64,000 bases of DNA from Scleroderma bovista (GCA_037178675.1 JAYMGJ010000239.1:1-64000), one strand, 5' to 3'; shown: positions 34,372 through 46,647, numbered from the stretch's first letter. Program-made: numbers and translations. Notes: generated by a model not told the origin, from the sequence alone.

Positions 34372-34614
34372 TCATGAGCCATTGCAGCACCAATACTCGT
34401 ATGCTTTTTGATTGTTGATCGTACAAGACCTCCGGGTCTCAAAGTGCGAAGCTTGGGGGGGACACTGTTTGCCACACCCATTCCAGAACCCATCGCACCA
34501 CACAGATCTCGAGAGTAGGTCAGTGCGCCTTGCTGGAGTTGCCGCGCCATTGGCAGTCGCAGGGGTGATCAACCACCCAATACCCAGGGCGACCAACGTA
34601 CGCAGCGCAACCAT
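34372..34614 (-). CDS. Small secreted cysteine-rich protein (effector-like candidate)
   Basis: An 80-codon intronless ORF with ATG at 34614-34612 and stop at 34374-34372. The N-terminus is a signal peptide (MVALRTLVALGIGWLITP, cut near ATANG). A short region with ARR (possible processing) precedes a compact C-terminal domain. The domain has six Cys (WCDGF, GCGKQCPP, RSCT, WCC) and many aromatics, ending YWCCNGS. Even Cys number and small size are typical of disulfide-stabilised secreted fungal proteins. I recognise no family. It stands alone between the MAPKK and the DUF2235 gene. Expression is not proven by sequence, but the signal peptide plus Cys pattern is unlikely by chance. Confidence 0.6.
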   Translation of the reverse strand: MVALRTLVALGIGWLITPATANGAATPARRTDLLSRSVWCDGFWNGCGKQCPPQASHFETRRSCTINNQKAYEYWCCNGS

Positions 34615-35172
34615 TTTTCCTTGAGCTTACACTGCATTTGAGTCAGCCTGGCTGATTATGGTGCAGTCGCTGCGGTGTAAAATGGAAACCTACCTCCTAC
34701 AGTCCACTTAAGTGATTCGGAGATAACGCAGCTTTCCCCGCTTTTACCACTTTGTCATGGCTAACTTTTAAAGAATCTGTGGCATGTGAGACATGTCATC
34801 TAGCTGTCAAATTGTACGGAAGATTGCATGTCATTCATTGGCCGCTTGTCGTCGTTATTGTGAAGGCTCCACAAATTCGTACTAGCATTGATTAGTACGC
34901 TTGTCTGGAAATAATTGGAATGGAATAGATGGCTGAAAAGAATCCCACCGCTATTCACGTAATCATAACATTACTGTGTTCTAGATAAGCGGAGGGTTCT
35001 GTCACTAATATCAATGTATTTCCTCCTTGTTCGCAAGTCGAGTAACACAGGCCATCCTAACGAGTCATGCTCTGAATTATGTGCGTAGATATAATTCAAT
35101 GAAAGCTACATCGTCAGCGGATACCCTACAATGCGTCAATGCATAATAAGTAATAGATAGGAAATATGTCGA
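34615..35172. other. Intergenic, probable promoter of the small secreted protein
   Basis: AT-richer spacer (about 560 bp) upstream of the secreted protein and downstream of the DUF2235 gene. No ORF, repeat or RNA gene was supported. Confidence 0.55.
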
Positions 35173-37029
35173 TTAAACGTATATTTCATTGTGTTCATAA
35201 ATGGCACGAGGCTTGTAATCGAGTGGTTTGTAGTCCATCCGCAGCTTCACAGTGTGATGGAATTTAGGCCGCTTGTAGGGAATTATTCGGCCCTTGCCTA
35301 AATGGATGCTAGTGGAAGACGTCAATTGCCTGCTCTTCAGTAGACTCCCGGAAAGCTCACCTCCACTTCACGTGCCATTTGCCATCCTCGTCTTGCCAGG
35401 ACCAAGGCAGTGGGATGATCTCAAGTAACCACCAGGCCTTGGTGGTTTGCAAGTCATCAAATAGGGGAGCAATCGCGTCCTCGAACTCTGGATCCGATGA
35501 TGATGATAGCCTTGTAGCCGATCCCGAAGAACCGACGTTGCACCTTTGCAGATTGCTTACGGTATCAGGTTCCTTGATGACAGGAGTGTCAAGTGTGGTC
35601 CCGTTCTCTGCTGCTTTTACCGGCATTATGATGCCAAGGTTTCTCAGTTCCTCATCTTCAAACAAAATGCCACACTCAGACACGATGATTTGTTCTATCA
35701 TCCATCGTAGTGTGATTTGAGCCAAGGAAATCTTGACGCCATTCTCCACATTTCCACCACCAATGTCTATGTAAGAGGGTTTCAGTTGACGGGGTTGGAG
35801 GGGGACTATCTCTCACGCACCACTGTGACAGCCTGCGAACCATACCTCTAACACATCCGTTTCGAATACGTCCGGCCTAGAGGGCAAAGGCTCCTGAGAA
35901 GGGACCTGTTGATAAGCACCATATTCCGCTGCTTTGCCGTTCGGAGACTTGAAATTGAAGAAACCGTGAATGCTCGACAGCACTTGCTTGGACATTGGGC
36001 AATGTTCTTCAGGGGGTCGGTGGTAGAGGTTTGGTCGGAACTTGGCTCTACGCTAGGGCGAGGTGAGTTAGATAATTAAGACGATGGAAGGGAAACTTGC
36101 TTCGTCAAGAGAGAGAGCATGTCGGAAGGTCCGAATAGCCGTGTTGGAATCCGTAAACGGCAAATTACGACTGAGTAGTGTCCCTGTACTTTGAACAGTG
36201 TCCCTGACAGAAGTGGTTGGCCCGAGAGTATTGCTGTGATGAAATGAATCATACCACACGCCAACAAACTCCACCTTGACATCCTGGCAGAACTCCTTTT
36301 TGAAATTTGCAGCAAGTTCGATGCCTTTCTTGTCTGTTCGCGTGTAGAACTTGTATGCGAACGTAACAGTTTGAAGGTTGTCAGGGGGAAGTAGTCCAAC
36401 CTTCCGAGAAGGGTGAGCGAAAGCCCCATCATAGTGCAATATCACAGACTCACTTTAGTCAACATCCCCGCAAGTGCACGGGCAGTATACGCTCCACGGG
36501 AGAACCCTGCAACGTGGTTCAGTGGTGCTAAACGCAGTCGGTGCAAGCATCCTCACCAAACAAGCAGATCTTGTCGCCCTTGCGGTAAGTGCGCATCAAG
36601 AATTTATAACCATCCATGACATGTGCATCGAGGTACCTAAGCACTTTGTCGCACTAACGTTCCATGGAGCGGGAGGAATAAACGCACCATGCAGTGGCTT
36701 CGTCCAAGAGTTTCGCCAAACAAGTAAACAAAGGAGAAACGACGCCTGGTTGGAAGTACGTTCCTATCCCTGGCTAAAGCTCTATCAGAGGAGTCGGACA
36801 AAAAGGATTTTCAAAACAAACCTGGTAGTAGCATCGCTGGCGATCTGCATCGTCTTTGCAGAGAAGAGAAAATAACTTGACCACATTCGTATTCTGGAAA
36901 TCGTTCAGAGTCTATCAATAACAGGTTGCTAGTACTCACATCGGAGTCAAACTGTCCGGCGGTGCCATCAAAGCATAGGACAAGGGTTCGGGGTGCCGCA
37001 GCTTCTGCTCTTACATTGTCGTCACCCAT
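35173..37029 (-). CDS. DUF2235 alpha/beta-hydrolase (T6SS phospholipase-like fold)
   Basis: The start ATG at 37029-37027 gives MGDDNVRAEAAAPRTLVLCF, then DGTAGQFDSD. Exons continue NTNVVKLFSLLCKDD, GTYFQPGVVSPLFTCLAKLL, ICLFGFSRGAYTARALAGML (GFSRG, the GxSxG nucleophile elbow), FAYKFYTRTDKKGIELAANF, CQDVKVEFVGVW, LPFTDSNTAIRTFRHALSLD, VLEVWFAGCHSDIGGGNVEN, SLAQITLRWMIEQIIVS, KAWWLLEIIPLPW and a C-terminal NLGKGRIIPYKRPKFHHTVK. The stop is at 35175-35173. The family is common in Agaricomycetes and shares the fold of type VI phospholipases; the substrate in fungi is unknown. It seems intact. Confidence 0.85.
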
Positions 37030-37589
37030 TTCAATCACGCTGATTCGGACACTCAAGTGTCAGGGTACTTTCAGGGGAAGTCGCTGTAAAAGTTCCTGGT
37101 TAGCGACGCTGGGGGCGTTTGAAGCTCAAAGTTAAGGAGAGAGTCAATCGGTTTACTAGCCACAGGAAATGTCGCTTTGAATTTAGAGGCATCCATGTGG
37201 GGCTTTTGTAGGGCACTTGCCACAGGAACAGGCCAGGCCAGGCGATGCCCAGTAATGTAGCCGCATGATTGTAAAATGACCTACGTTAGGCAGCAAACCA
37301 TGTTGGGAAAGGTTTAAGTGAACAGGCTACCCAGTAATGGCAAAGACTTCAAGGGTCCGTGCTGCGCTGGTGCCTGCCAGGTGGTGCATGGATGTTTTCC
37401 ATTTGTGGTCGAAAGGGGTGACCTGACGCTGTCGAGAACACAGCCTGAGCCTTATGCACTGACTTGGAGTTACACTCGTACCCGAGATAGGTCTGCCCCA
37501 CTTTCTCGCAACAAGTGACAAAGGTATAGGGATTACTATTGAAGGAGTCCCACTATACTCGTACTGCTTCTAGCCAGTCGGTCAATACG
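37030..37589. other. Intergenic, no gene recognised
   Basis: Upstream region of the DUF2235 gene and 3' flank of AMP deaminase (both minus strand). The words GCCACAGGAA recur near 37160 and 37216. Nothing else was seen. Confidence 0.5.
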
Positions 37590-40500
37590 TCAGGATCCCA
37601 GGATGCCCACTTTCCGGTTCACCAATTCCAGCTCCTCGACCAGTGTCTGGTGGCGATACGCAAGACGAATATTGGGGACGTTTGTCTATTGTCCATAACG
37701 ACAGCATCATTCGCATCAGTGATATAACGAGAAACCAAACTCCACAGCATACTATACCTTATGGATGTCATTGCCAGCCGCACCCGGAAGGTACCAGGTT
37801 TGGCCAAGCCAATGGCGCTTGACCTCCATTTCGAAGCCACTCTGTATCACAGAGTTACGGGCTAGTTCCGCCAATGAACTTTGTGGAAGTTTGTAAATCT
37901 GTTTCACTGCTAAATTTCCGTTTCATACTTGTCAGAATGAATCCTACATGAGCTGCCACACTGTATTCTTCAAGTAGCGGTTCCTGCAAATCGATTACAA
38001 AAAGTCACAACTCTCCACTTCAATGATGCACGTACCTTGGTGAAATGGAACTGCAAAGGATCATCTGTGCTAAGACTAACGTTCAGTCCCACCTTGAAGA
38101 AGTCAGGGAGGGGGTTGCGTTCGTAGGTTAGGAACAGGGCATTGTTGCTGAGAGGGCTCATCGCCAAGCCGATCTGTCTAAGATAAAACAGATATTGTAG
38201 CGCCGGAACTTTTCGAAGAAGAATTCCATGGGAAATCGAATGAGATGTGAGAAAAGCGGAAGTAAGGTGGTCTGTGTCTCCCGCCTCCCCTGCATGCGGC
38301 CTGAACACAAATGTATCTATTCGAATAACTCAGTAAGGCGTTTATGCAACCAGTTATCGGCCACTTACTGAAACCTCGAGCTTGCCGCCAATGGTTAAGA
38401 CTAGCCATGTTTGCGTACATGTAATACATCCTGCAACCACGGCGATCATTTAAAACTCGTACAAGCCAGTCTAAACTGAACTTACCAGTATGAGAAGGGT
38501 GGGTTTTGGTTAGAATCCCAAAGGCGAGGGTATGGAAATTTACGGTGAATCCGCCGCTCGGCCTTTGATTCATCGTCCACGCTGTCAAATCCGATTACTC
38601 GCTGCAGGAAGACATGAAGCTCCGGATGTGAAGTTGGGTCCTTCGTAACCTCAAACAAAGGTTTGAATACATCTGGAACGGGGATAAGCGAGATAGTAAA
38701 GCGGTCAACGGACCAAGATGCTCACTGATAACAATGTCTTCAAAAGTGTTCACAATGCCATTTTCCTTGTACGCATTATACAGTCTAGGCAGTTGAACCA
38801 GCCAACGGACGTTGTGCGAATAAAGCTTGTTATCTACCACCCATTTCGCAACCTTGTCCCACTCATCCGGCGACCTACCGTAAACGCTGGCACGCCATTC
38901 GCAGTTCTAATTCGGGACACTTGGGTTCGCAAATTAGAACCTTATCAGTGATGCCTTACCTGATATTTGCTTTGTTCCAAATCGGTCATCACCTCTATTG
39001 AACTATGGGTTATCTGTATGAATGAGGTACGATTATCTCACCCTTGGTAAGCTCAGCGAAGTATCGACCATCGATGCGATTGTCGATCTTTAAAAATATC
39101 TCTCGCAAACGAGACTCTCCTATCGGATTGTACTTGAGGTTAAACTTGTCGAATCGGTGGAACGAGTCCTGGTGAGCGTGCATGTCGAGCGTGTCGATGG
39201 AAAGGTCATATGCACTCAGTTTGAGTGACTGGAAGACTTGCTCTAGCGTCAAATCAGCTCCATCACGAAATATTACCACATCCTATAGGAAAGAGTCAGG
39301 ATATACTTGCGGAAAGTATATGTCCATTACGTTGGAGTTGCGCTTCATCTTTGACTTGATAAATCGTAAAAGGTGTTTCTGATTCATACAACTTGCGAGG
39401 TGCACATGAGTGTCAACTTTGCGCACATTGTAGAAATCTCTGGGAGTGGTGTCAGAGAGATTTATATTAGCGACGGCAAGGAACTGAACCTATGGGGAAC
39501 ACTCTGTGTCGGAAAATGAATACCAACCAAGGAATCGTGTTAAGTGCTCTTACCTTCATTTCCGCCAATTCGTGAGATTCATTGAGCAAGCTAAACATCT
39601 CAAATTTGCTCGAAAGGTATTTAAGCCTGCGGTATGCAATGCTCTTTGCAGGGCCGTCGGAAATGACCGAAAGTACGAAGTCAAGGTCGATAAAGTATTC
39701 ACGAATTGATGGGATATCGAAAAGTGGCTTCCGTTCTGTACACCCCTGTTTAGTCACCGAGAAAGCAAATCCAGAGGGATACAAACCCCCATCCGCAGGA
39801 TAAACCTGGTACACGCCCTTGTCATCGAGTTCAAAAGTCCACTCCTGAGAACCAGGTACGTCACATTTTGCGACCTCAAACTCGCCGTCACCAGAATCGA
39901 CATGACCATCAATATTGACGGCCTCTTTCTCTGCACCAAAGTGCCAGTGAGGGGGAGGAGGTTTGGGATATATTTTCCATGGTTGGAATAGACTCTGCTC
40001 AGCTCTAGCTTTGGAAAAATCCATGCCGGGCTGAACTCCGGATACATCGGCATACCCCTCAGTGAGACCATGGAAGGTGCCATCATGATCTCTGGGATTG
40101 TCGCCTAGTCTCTGTAGTGACTTGCGTATGTACTTGTCACGTAGTTCTAAGGTCCGCTGGAAAAGCTGGAAGACACGTGCGTGCTCCGGAGTGATGACTG
40201 GATGACCTAGAAGTTGTCTCAGTGCCAAGAGATGAAACGGCAGTTCTGAAGGTCCGCACTCAGGACCTGTGGTTCTCCGATGCGAACCCTTTCTTCGTCA
40301 TCAAGAAAGGGTGAGACAGGAGCAGTATCCTTCGCAGTCTCTGGGACGAGGCTTTCCCGTATCCCCTCCAGTTTCAACGTTCCGGCAACGGGTGGACCTG
40401 TGTCAGTAAACACTATGGAGACGTCAGAGGTGCGTCGTTGTGCCCATCTCTTTTCCTCCATCTGTTCGCAGATGTCGATCGCATAGCTTAGCGAAGATCA

Positions 40501-40630
40501 AAGAGAACCCGGTGCAACGCACATGTCGCAGACTCTTTTCGTCGGTATATCCGTAAAAGCCGTCTCTAGACTCGGGAATGTGTATGTGATCTGAGGTATC
40601 CTGCGGTCTCGATTCATCGTTCGTGGCCAT
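37590..40630 (-). CDS. AMD1: AMP deaminase
   Basis: Converts AMP to IMP and ammonia, controlling the adenylate pool. The start ATG at 40630-40628 gives [15 protein letters not shown], followed by [101 protein letters not shown] (HxH zinc ligands), [95 protein letters not shown] and [18 protein letters not shown]. The stop is at 37592-37590. Oddities: the residue after DTHVH is Leu where most family members have His. Around 40225-40255 the frame can be joined only through a very short (32 nt) intron or a frame break. Confidence 0.9.
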
Positions 40631-40884
40631 GTTTTAAAGCGAACAAGTCGGTAGCGATATTGTCTCTTCGAGATAAAGAGAAGGAGAGCCATTTTGAATT
40701 CGCGCTTCAGAAGTCTGGTGGACCAATGGGCATCCAGTGAACACGTGATTTACCCGCAGAAATATTGAAATATTTCCAAAGCTTATCCAAAATTTAATCG
40801 TCTTCGTCCATCGTCGAGCTCAGCGTTGAGGTCCGCACAGGCGGACAGCGAGGGAACCACCGAGGTAGCAGAACGACGAGAACC
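40631..40884. promoter_or_regulatory. Shared divergent promoter of AMP deaminase and SNF1/AMPK beta
   Basis: Only 254 bp separate the two start codons, which face away from each other, so both transcripts must start here. The middle is AT-rich (AATATTGAAATATTTCC near 40762-40778) and contains a CACGTG at about 40742. No further element can be assigned by eye. Confidence 0.65.
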
Positions 40885-42755
40885 ATGGGGAATGCGACAT
40901 CTCACGCAAATCAAACCCGACCTTCGCCGGGCTCCGCCAGGCGAATCGATTCATCCGCACACAGACAAGCTCCATCGCACTCTCCGTCTCCCAATCCAAA
41001 TCAGCCTCATCGCTCTTTGCGCACGAAGAAAAGGTCTCTCGAACTTCCAGATCTTGCATTGCTCTCTTTGACCCCAGGAGGCTCATCCAACTCTTCGCCC
41101 TTATCGCAGCAACGCCGGCACCCAAGGGCTGCTTCTCCCATCCCGATCCCGATCCCTGTATCTAACAATGGCACTATGAACAATGCTTCCAACACTGGTA
41201 CTTCTCCTCGCGGAAGGCAACCACATGTGAGGCCAAGAAACTTAGATTCTACAAACTATTCGTCGGAACTACTTCTTGATCAACCCCCTTCGACCCATAT
41301 CCCCGTCCATCATTACCATCGCCCGCCGCGTGATAGCCCCTACTTCCGCGGTGCTCCTTTGCGATATAACTCGACACACTCATTTGCATCGCGCGGCCAA
41401 TCCACAGTTCCGCAACCTCGTATACAAGAGTTATATGCAGAGAGCCAGATGGATGCGTCCAGTCAGTCGGATCAGCGGGAGGAGTTCGTGCCAGAGACTG
41501 TTCAGACTACTCTTCCTCTCGCCTTGCCCAAGGCAGAAGAAGAAATATCGGGCATCAATGCCAATTTTCTTGACGAAAATGGGCAGCTCATTCACAACCG
41601 TCCTCCCCGGCCTTCCGATGACATAAAAGAACCCGTCCACGTTAAAATTACTTGGCGGGGAGGCGGAAAATCTGTCATCCTTGTTCGTGCAGGCGATGAT
41701 AATTGGAAAGGCCGACAGCACATGGAACCTGAGTATGTATCCATCACATGACGAGTTGCACGACATTGATCCGAATTGTAGTGATCCGCCAGCGGATACT
41801 TCATGGTCGGTATTGGTATGGCTGATGCCAGGGACGCATCACATTCGTTTCATCGTCGATGGTCAGTTACGGACCGCTGACGACCTTCCAACGGCAGTTG
41901 ATGACGAAGGGAGTCTTGCTAATTATGTTGCCGTCCCCATTCCTCACACCCCGCCGCAATCCATCGCTCTCCCGCACACACCCGCAAAGCTGGTAGTCAA
42001 TCAACATGTTCATTCGTTTTGGTCAAGTACATCTACGCACGACTCTGTCGCTGATGCGCCCTCCACATCAGATCCCAACAGCAAGAGTCGCAAATGGACG
42101 GACGAGATACCCCCAGAACTTTTGGCAGCTGCTCGTGAAGAGGAGGCCTACCTCGCCTACACCTCCTCTATGGAATATGATCAACATCCGGACAGAGATT
42201 TGACACCCGTTCCTGCACCTAATATTCCGCCTGCACCGGCTCTCCCTCGACACCTTGATAAACTGATTTTAAATGTTAAAGTCGGCCAGCCCCCTGTCAC
42301 CAGAGGCCGCGATCGGGAACGTGAGAGGGAGCGTGAAAGAGAGCGAGAGCGAGAGCACAGGCGGAGGCAGGGTAGATCGCTCCTTGGAATGACCAGTACA
42401 GTTGCCCACGATAACCACAAGGACAAGGAGGAGGAAGTTGAACCCTCGCCGATACCGATAACTACGGCAAGTGGAACGGATGTCACGATAGCACATCTGT
42501 CCACCCCTGCGCATGCTCATACACGACTGGGATTGGAAGGCCCTGGCTCGGCTGATGATGCCAGTGTGCTCCCTGTTCCTTCACACGTGGTATTACATCA
42601 CTTGAGTACAAGCGCAATACGCAATGGAGTACTTGCCGTGGGGAGCACGACGCGGTATCGCCAGAAGGTTATTATCCTTTTGTCCTTCTTTCTACATGTC
42701 ATTAACTCGCTTCTCGTTACAGTATCTCACCACGATCTATTATAAACCCACCTAA
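40885..42755 (+). CDS. SNF1/AMPK complex beta subunit (SIP2/GAL83 family)
   Basis: The beta subunit bridges and localises the Snf1 kinase, the cell's AMP/ADP and glucose-stress sensor. The start ATG at 40885 gives MGNATSHANQ, a good N-myristoylation signal. After a long disordered Ser/Pro region comes the glycogen-binding (CBM48/AMPK1-CBM) domain: VKITWRGGGKSVILVRAGDD, NWKGR, SWSVLVWLMPGTHHIRFIVD, DLPTAVDDEGSLANYVAV. The C-terminal association domain starts WTDEIPPELLAAAREEEAYL, is interrupted by a long insert with an Arg-Glu repeat (42308-42360), and ends LPVPSHVVLHHLSTSAIRNG with VLAVGSTTRYRQKYLTTIYY. The last intron ends TTACAG before YLTTIYYKPT. The stop is at 42753-42755. Confidence 0.9.
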
Positions 42756-43112
42756 GACATACGATTGCCAAGTTAGCTAGGGTTTCCGGGGCTACAACGT
42801 TCTGTCCTTAGACAAGATCTGCACCGTTCGCCATATCATGCCATCGCGCCACCTTCGGGAATTCCTAGATTACGTCCTATAAGATTGCTTTCTGAGGGTA
42901 TCGCCTATGCCATGCCTTCACCTTTCGCATTCATGTCACAAAGTTCATTTGATGTACGTCACGCTTGTATACGTATGTGACCTTCTTACTTGGCTATGAG
43001 CATTCGGCCCTACATATGTTTCATCATGCACACATTGACGTTAGATATCGACGTAGACTATTACATAGCCAAAGAAAACAATCTCTGTACCAGCTGTGAG
43101 CAAAAAGGATGC

Positions 43113-43121
43113 AAAAAAAAA
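43113..43121 (-). terminator. RNA polymerase III oligo-T terminator of tRNA-Lys
   Basis: A run of nine A on the plus strand (nine T on the tRNA strand) starts four bases after the tRNA discriminator position, as expected for a Pol III terminator. Confidence 0.85.
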
Positions 43122-43125
43122 CAGT

Positions 43126-43222
43126 AGCCCACCGCGAGGCTCGAACTCGCAGCCTTCAGATTCCAAGTGGGAATCACCCCGCCATAAAAGTCTGACGCTC
43201 TGGCCAATTGAGCTAGGCGGGC
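43126..43222 (-). tRNA. tRNA-Lys (anticodon UUU) with a 23-nt intron
   Basis: Read on the minus strand the molecule folds fully: acceptor GCCCGCC paired with GGTGGGC (one G-T), D-arm GCTC/GAGC with loop AATTGGCCA, anticodon stem TCAGA/TCTGA, T-arm GCGAG/CTCGC with loop TTCGAGC. The anticodon loop is CTTTTA plus A, interrupted after position 37 by 23 nt, the canonical place of eukaryotic tRNA introns. Anticodon TTT reads Lys codons. Without the intron it is 74 nt including the discriminator. Position 73 appears to be T, unusual for tRNA-Lys (normally A or G). An oligo-T terminator follows. Confidence 0.9.
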
Positions 43223-46200
43223 ACCGATAATGAACATCGAAGTTCTCTGCATAGTCATTGACACACTGGAAGTGCACATCTAGCATCCTACGTATCATGG
43301 CACCACACCTTATTAGCAGGTACCTGACAGGAAAAATGTGGTCGTGGTCCCGTCTTGGCGCCCACCTCATAATGTCGGATTGGCAGCTGCGTCCCCCTCT
43401 GAATCACAAGCACACTTTCAAAGGTTAGTACTACCGTTACCCTCTCATTCAGATGACCCCAAGGTGATGTAAGGGAAATTCGGACCTATAGTGGATTTGC
43501 AGTCTGCTAACTGCTGATGAGATGGTGACGCCGTCACGGAGCCTGTCTGTTAAGCCCGCAGCACAGGATGTCCACGACCGGATGGAAATAGATGTTGAAA
43601 CAGCCCTTGAATGCCGATTGCCACACCGCTCTAACTTACACTCTAAGGTACTGGACTTAGACAATCACAACGGTCGTTAGCTAACACATTTGTGTTGGCG
43701 ACACATCCCTATTGTCGAAGATGAAGACGACAATTCGCAATAATCTCAAACTTCAAACTTGGAACTCCTTTCCCTTTTCCACGAGCAATGTATTGCATCC
43801 AAACAAGGAAAGAATGACCTGCAACCTAGTCCCAGAAATTTACGGTGACCCGAGAGCTCAGTGCTCGACTACTAAAATTTGACTGTTATTTCGTTGCCTT
43901 CGTAACATGGCCACTTACACGGACTTGCGCTGAGACATAACGGTTCCGTTAAGGTTCGCAATGTTGCATCCTGTTCGCCGTGAGCATCAGATTCATTGTG
44001 GGTCCCCATTGGTCTTTTTGATGCAAAAGTTTTCAACCTCCAGGAGATCCACTCAATGTCTTGTTCCGCATTTGATGACGGGAACGGCGCCTGTCCTCAA
44101 CGCCCTAGTTTCTTAATGCTGACTCCAAAAGAGTTATGTAAATATGACGCCAATGGCGCGGAATATCACTGTTCCTCAGCCAGTACCTGATCTGAGAGCC
44201 TATCGCTGTCTGGGCAGGTGCCCTCCTTTATGCCATCAAGGGTGAACCTACTTACCCGTCCGGGAGTCACCTAATATCCGGAACCCTACTACCTACTGCC
44301 GTCAGTATTGCAAGCGCATCGGAACTTGCGAGTCTCCAAGTCAGCATTGACCCATCGGGGGACCATGCATCATGTTCAAGTGAATCGCTAATGACGGAAC
44401 TTTTTTTTAATGAAAATCACAAAGACAATGAAATATCCCCCCGGACACGAATCCCTGAGGGACCATAATAGACCCCGCAGGTTATTTCAGTTCCCCATGG
44501 CTGGATCCACAACTTCTTGGGTGCTCTTCCGCGGATGGTTGAATCAGGATAGGCATTTTCAGCCGATATGTTGCACGCAATTTTCCGCTCACCGAAGGTT
44601 CATTTCCTGTGAGTGTAAATTTGTAAACACCGCCATTGGACGCCATCCTGTGGTGCCTACATGTGCCGAGTATGCTTGTCCTTGATGCTATGTTGAATTC
44701 ACGAATCTTCTCATAGTAGAGATGGTGGCGATGGCCATTGCAACCTGCTCCACAGTGCAGAGCCAAGGCTGAAATCGGAACGGTGACAGCGAACACGTGT
44801 AGGTCGCATGATGCAGGGGTAGAGTTCAGGGTACCGACATTCAAGAAGGCTGTTCAACACTTTGAAACCAATTCTCAGCTCGGTGTCGGACTGACATCGG
44901 AAGAAATGGCGAACATGACTCTAGAATGGGCGCATATCAATCATTTGTTGGCTTCTGCTGAGTGGCACGAACTGCGGATGGGCCTGATAACTGGCGCTTG
45001 CCAAGTTACTATATCGCGCAGAATCACACAGTATCCCAAACCACATCTGGTATGTTTCTTGAGCTATTCCTGCTATCCTGCTAACCACCGCACTATCCAG
45101 TATGAGCCCTCGGGGAAGTGTCCAACATTGCAAGTGTTTGCGCTTGTCAGATATGATGACAGTCGAAGTGAAGTGGTGGTAACGGACACGCCCATGCTTA
45201 TTATTAGACTGAATGGCTTACGGGATCTTCCCCTATTCGTGACCTTCGGGAACAGCCTATGCGTCTATCGTCGGATATTCGGTAGCCTCCTTGCCCGTAG
45301 ATTCCTGGATTATCGCGCGTCACCGTCCATTTCTTTCCTCGACTCGGTCCAGCAGTTCACATCAGGCATCGTGTGTTCGTCCCCCCCAACCGCACCCTCC
45401 CCGATCTCTTCAGATCTCTTCCTGGCACGCTTGGGCAAGGGGAGATCATGAGTGGTTTGCTTCGGAATGCGGTAGCTCTTGTTCTTCCCGCTTTGGATAG
45501 CTCAGGTTCTAATTCGGCACCCCTAGGTTGAGCAGTGCCACCCGTTAAGTGCGGACTATGTCCTAATGGCGCCTGGATTGCGACAGCCTTAGTAGATGGC
45601 GTTGACAGGCCACATGTTTTCATAAGATTCATCTGGCGCAAGTTGTCGGATCAAGGCACTTTTTTTTCCTATACAGCATCACGGCATGGTGGAGTGTGCC
45701 AATATAAGGGTTCGATGGCCTTCCGTGTCTCCCTGCACCTTTGCAAACGATCGTGAACACTACACAGTCGATCGCAGAATGCCCACGAAAAAAGAAATGC
45801 AGCAGCAGTACCGATTAAAAGAAACCCAAGGTTTCGCCGATCTCCATCATGCACTGTACGCTGTCAATCCCCAATTGCCAATACGGCGAGATGTTCCGCG
45901 ATACCAGCTTCTGCTTCTGGGTAAGCAATGCCATCATGGACCACAGATTTATATCATTGATATACACACTCAGCCGCAGAGCAGATCAGACGGCTAGCGG
46001 AAGATAGACAAAAACTTACCGACCAGTTAACTTACCTACCACCAACTCCATCGCAGGCTATGTATTTCACCCCTGCAGAGGTGGCTAATTCCGATGATTC
46101 GGCAGGTATGCATATACTAGTGGCACTAGATGAGGCTCACACCACCCAAAAGATATTTGTAACACTCATTTTGAAATGCTGGGGGCCTATCATAATCACA

Positions 46201-46647
46201 TAGAACAATCACGACTCGCTTTTGACTGCACCAATTTCGGGGCCTACTCACACCTCCAAGGCCTCGAAATGACGCAGTACATGGGAGGCTGAGGGGACAA
46301 TGACGCAGAACTTTGTTCCCCGATAACAGTGTTCTTGATGCATGCATCATACAGGCAACACTTGAAAACGCCACAAATTGAGTGGTTCATATATTTAGAT
46401 TCATCCCACTACTACATACAGCATGGCTGGACCTCATAATGGGCACCCATATTACGCGCAGTGCTTGCGATAGCCAGCCGTACGGGCACCGGGGATAGTA
46501 ATCAGAAACGCCCATTACTGTCACCCGAGTTGTGGTACGGTTCTGAGAGAATGCTGATAAGAAGGTAAGCAGAATAGGAAGTGCGACAGCGCCCCCTCAC
46601 ACAACCGCCGGGTATCCGAGTCGCCGGCTTCAGCCAGTAACTTGTGG
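43223..46647. other. Gene-poor region, no supported gene
   Basis: About 3.4 kb on both strands without a gene I can defend. The longest plus ORF (44738-45451) contains a protein-like piece (GLTSEEMANMTLEWAHINHL) but its rest is not conserved-looking. Near 45775-45930 a plus frame reads MPTKKEMQQQYRLKETQGF and ADLHHALYAVNPQLP, faintly like a helix-loop-helix remnant. Stops and lack of splice partners suggest decay. No transposase or reverse transcriptase was found. Confidence 0.45.

Noticed and set aside
44738..45451. 237-codon plus-strand ORF in the gene-poor island
   Set aside because: Only one short piece looks protein-like. There is no ATG context, splice structure or family.
45770..45990. 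bHLH-like segment
   Set aside because: The similarity is faint and rests on general helix composition, and no basic region or second helix can be defined.
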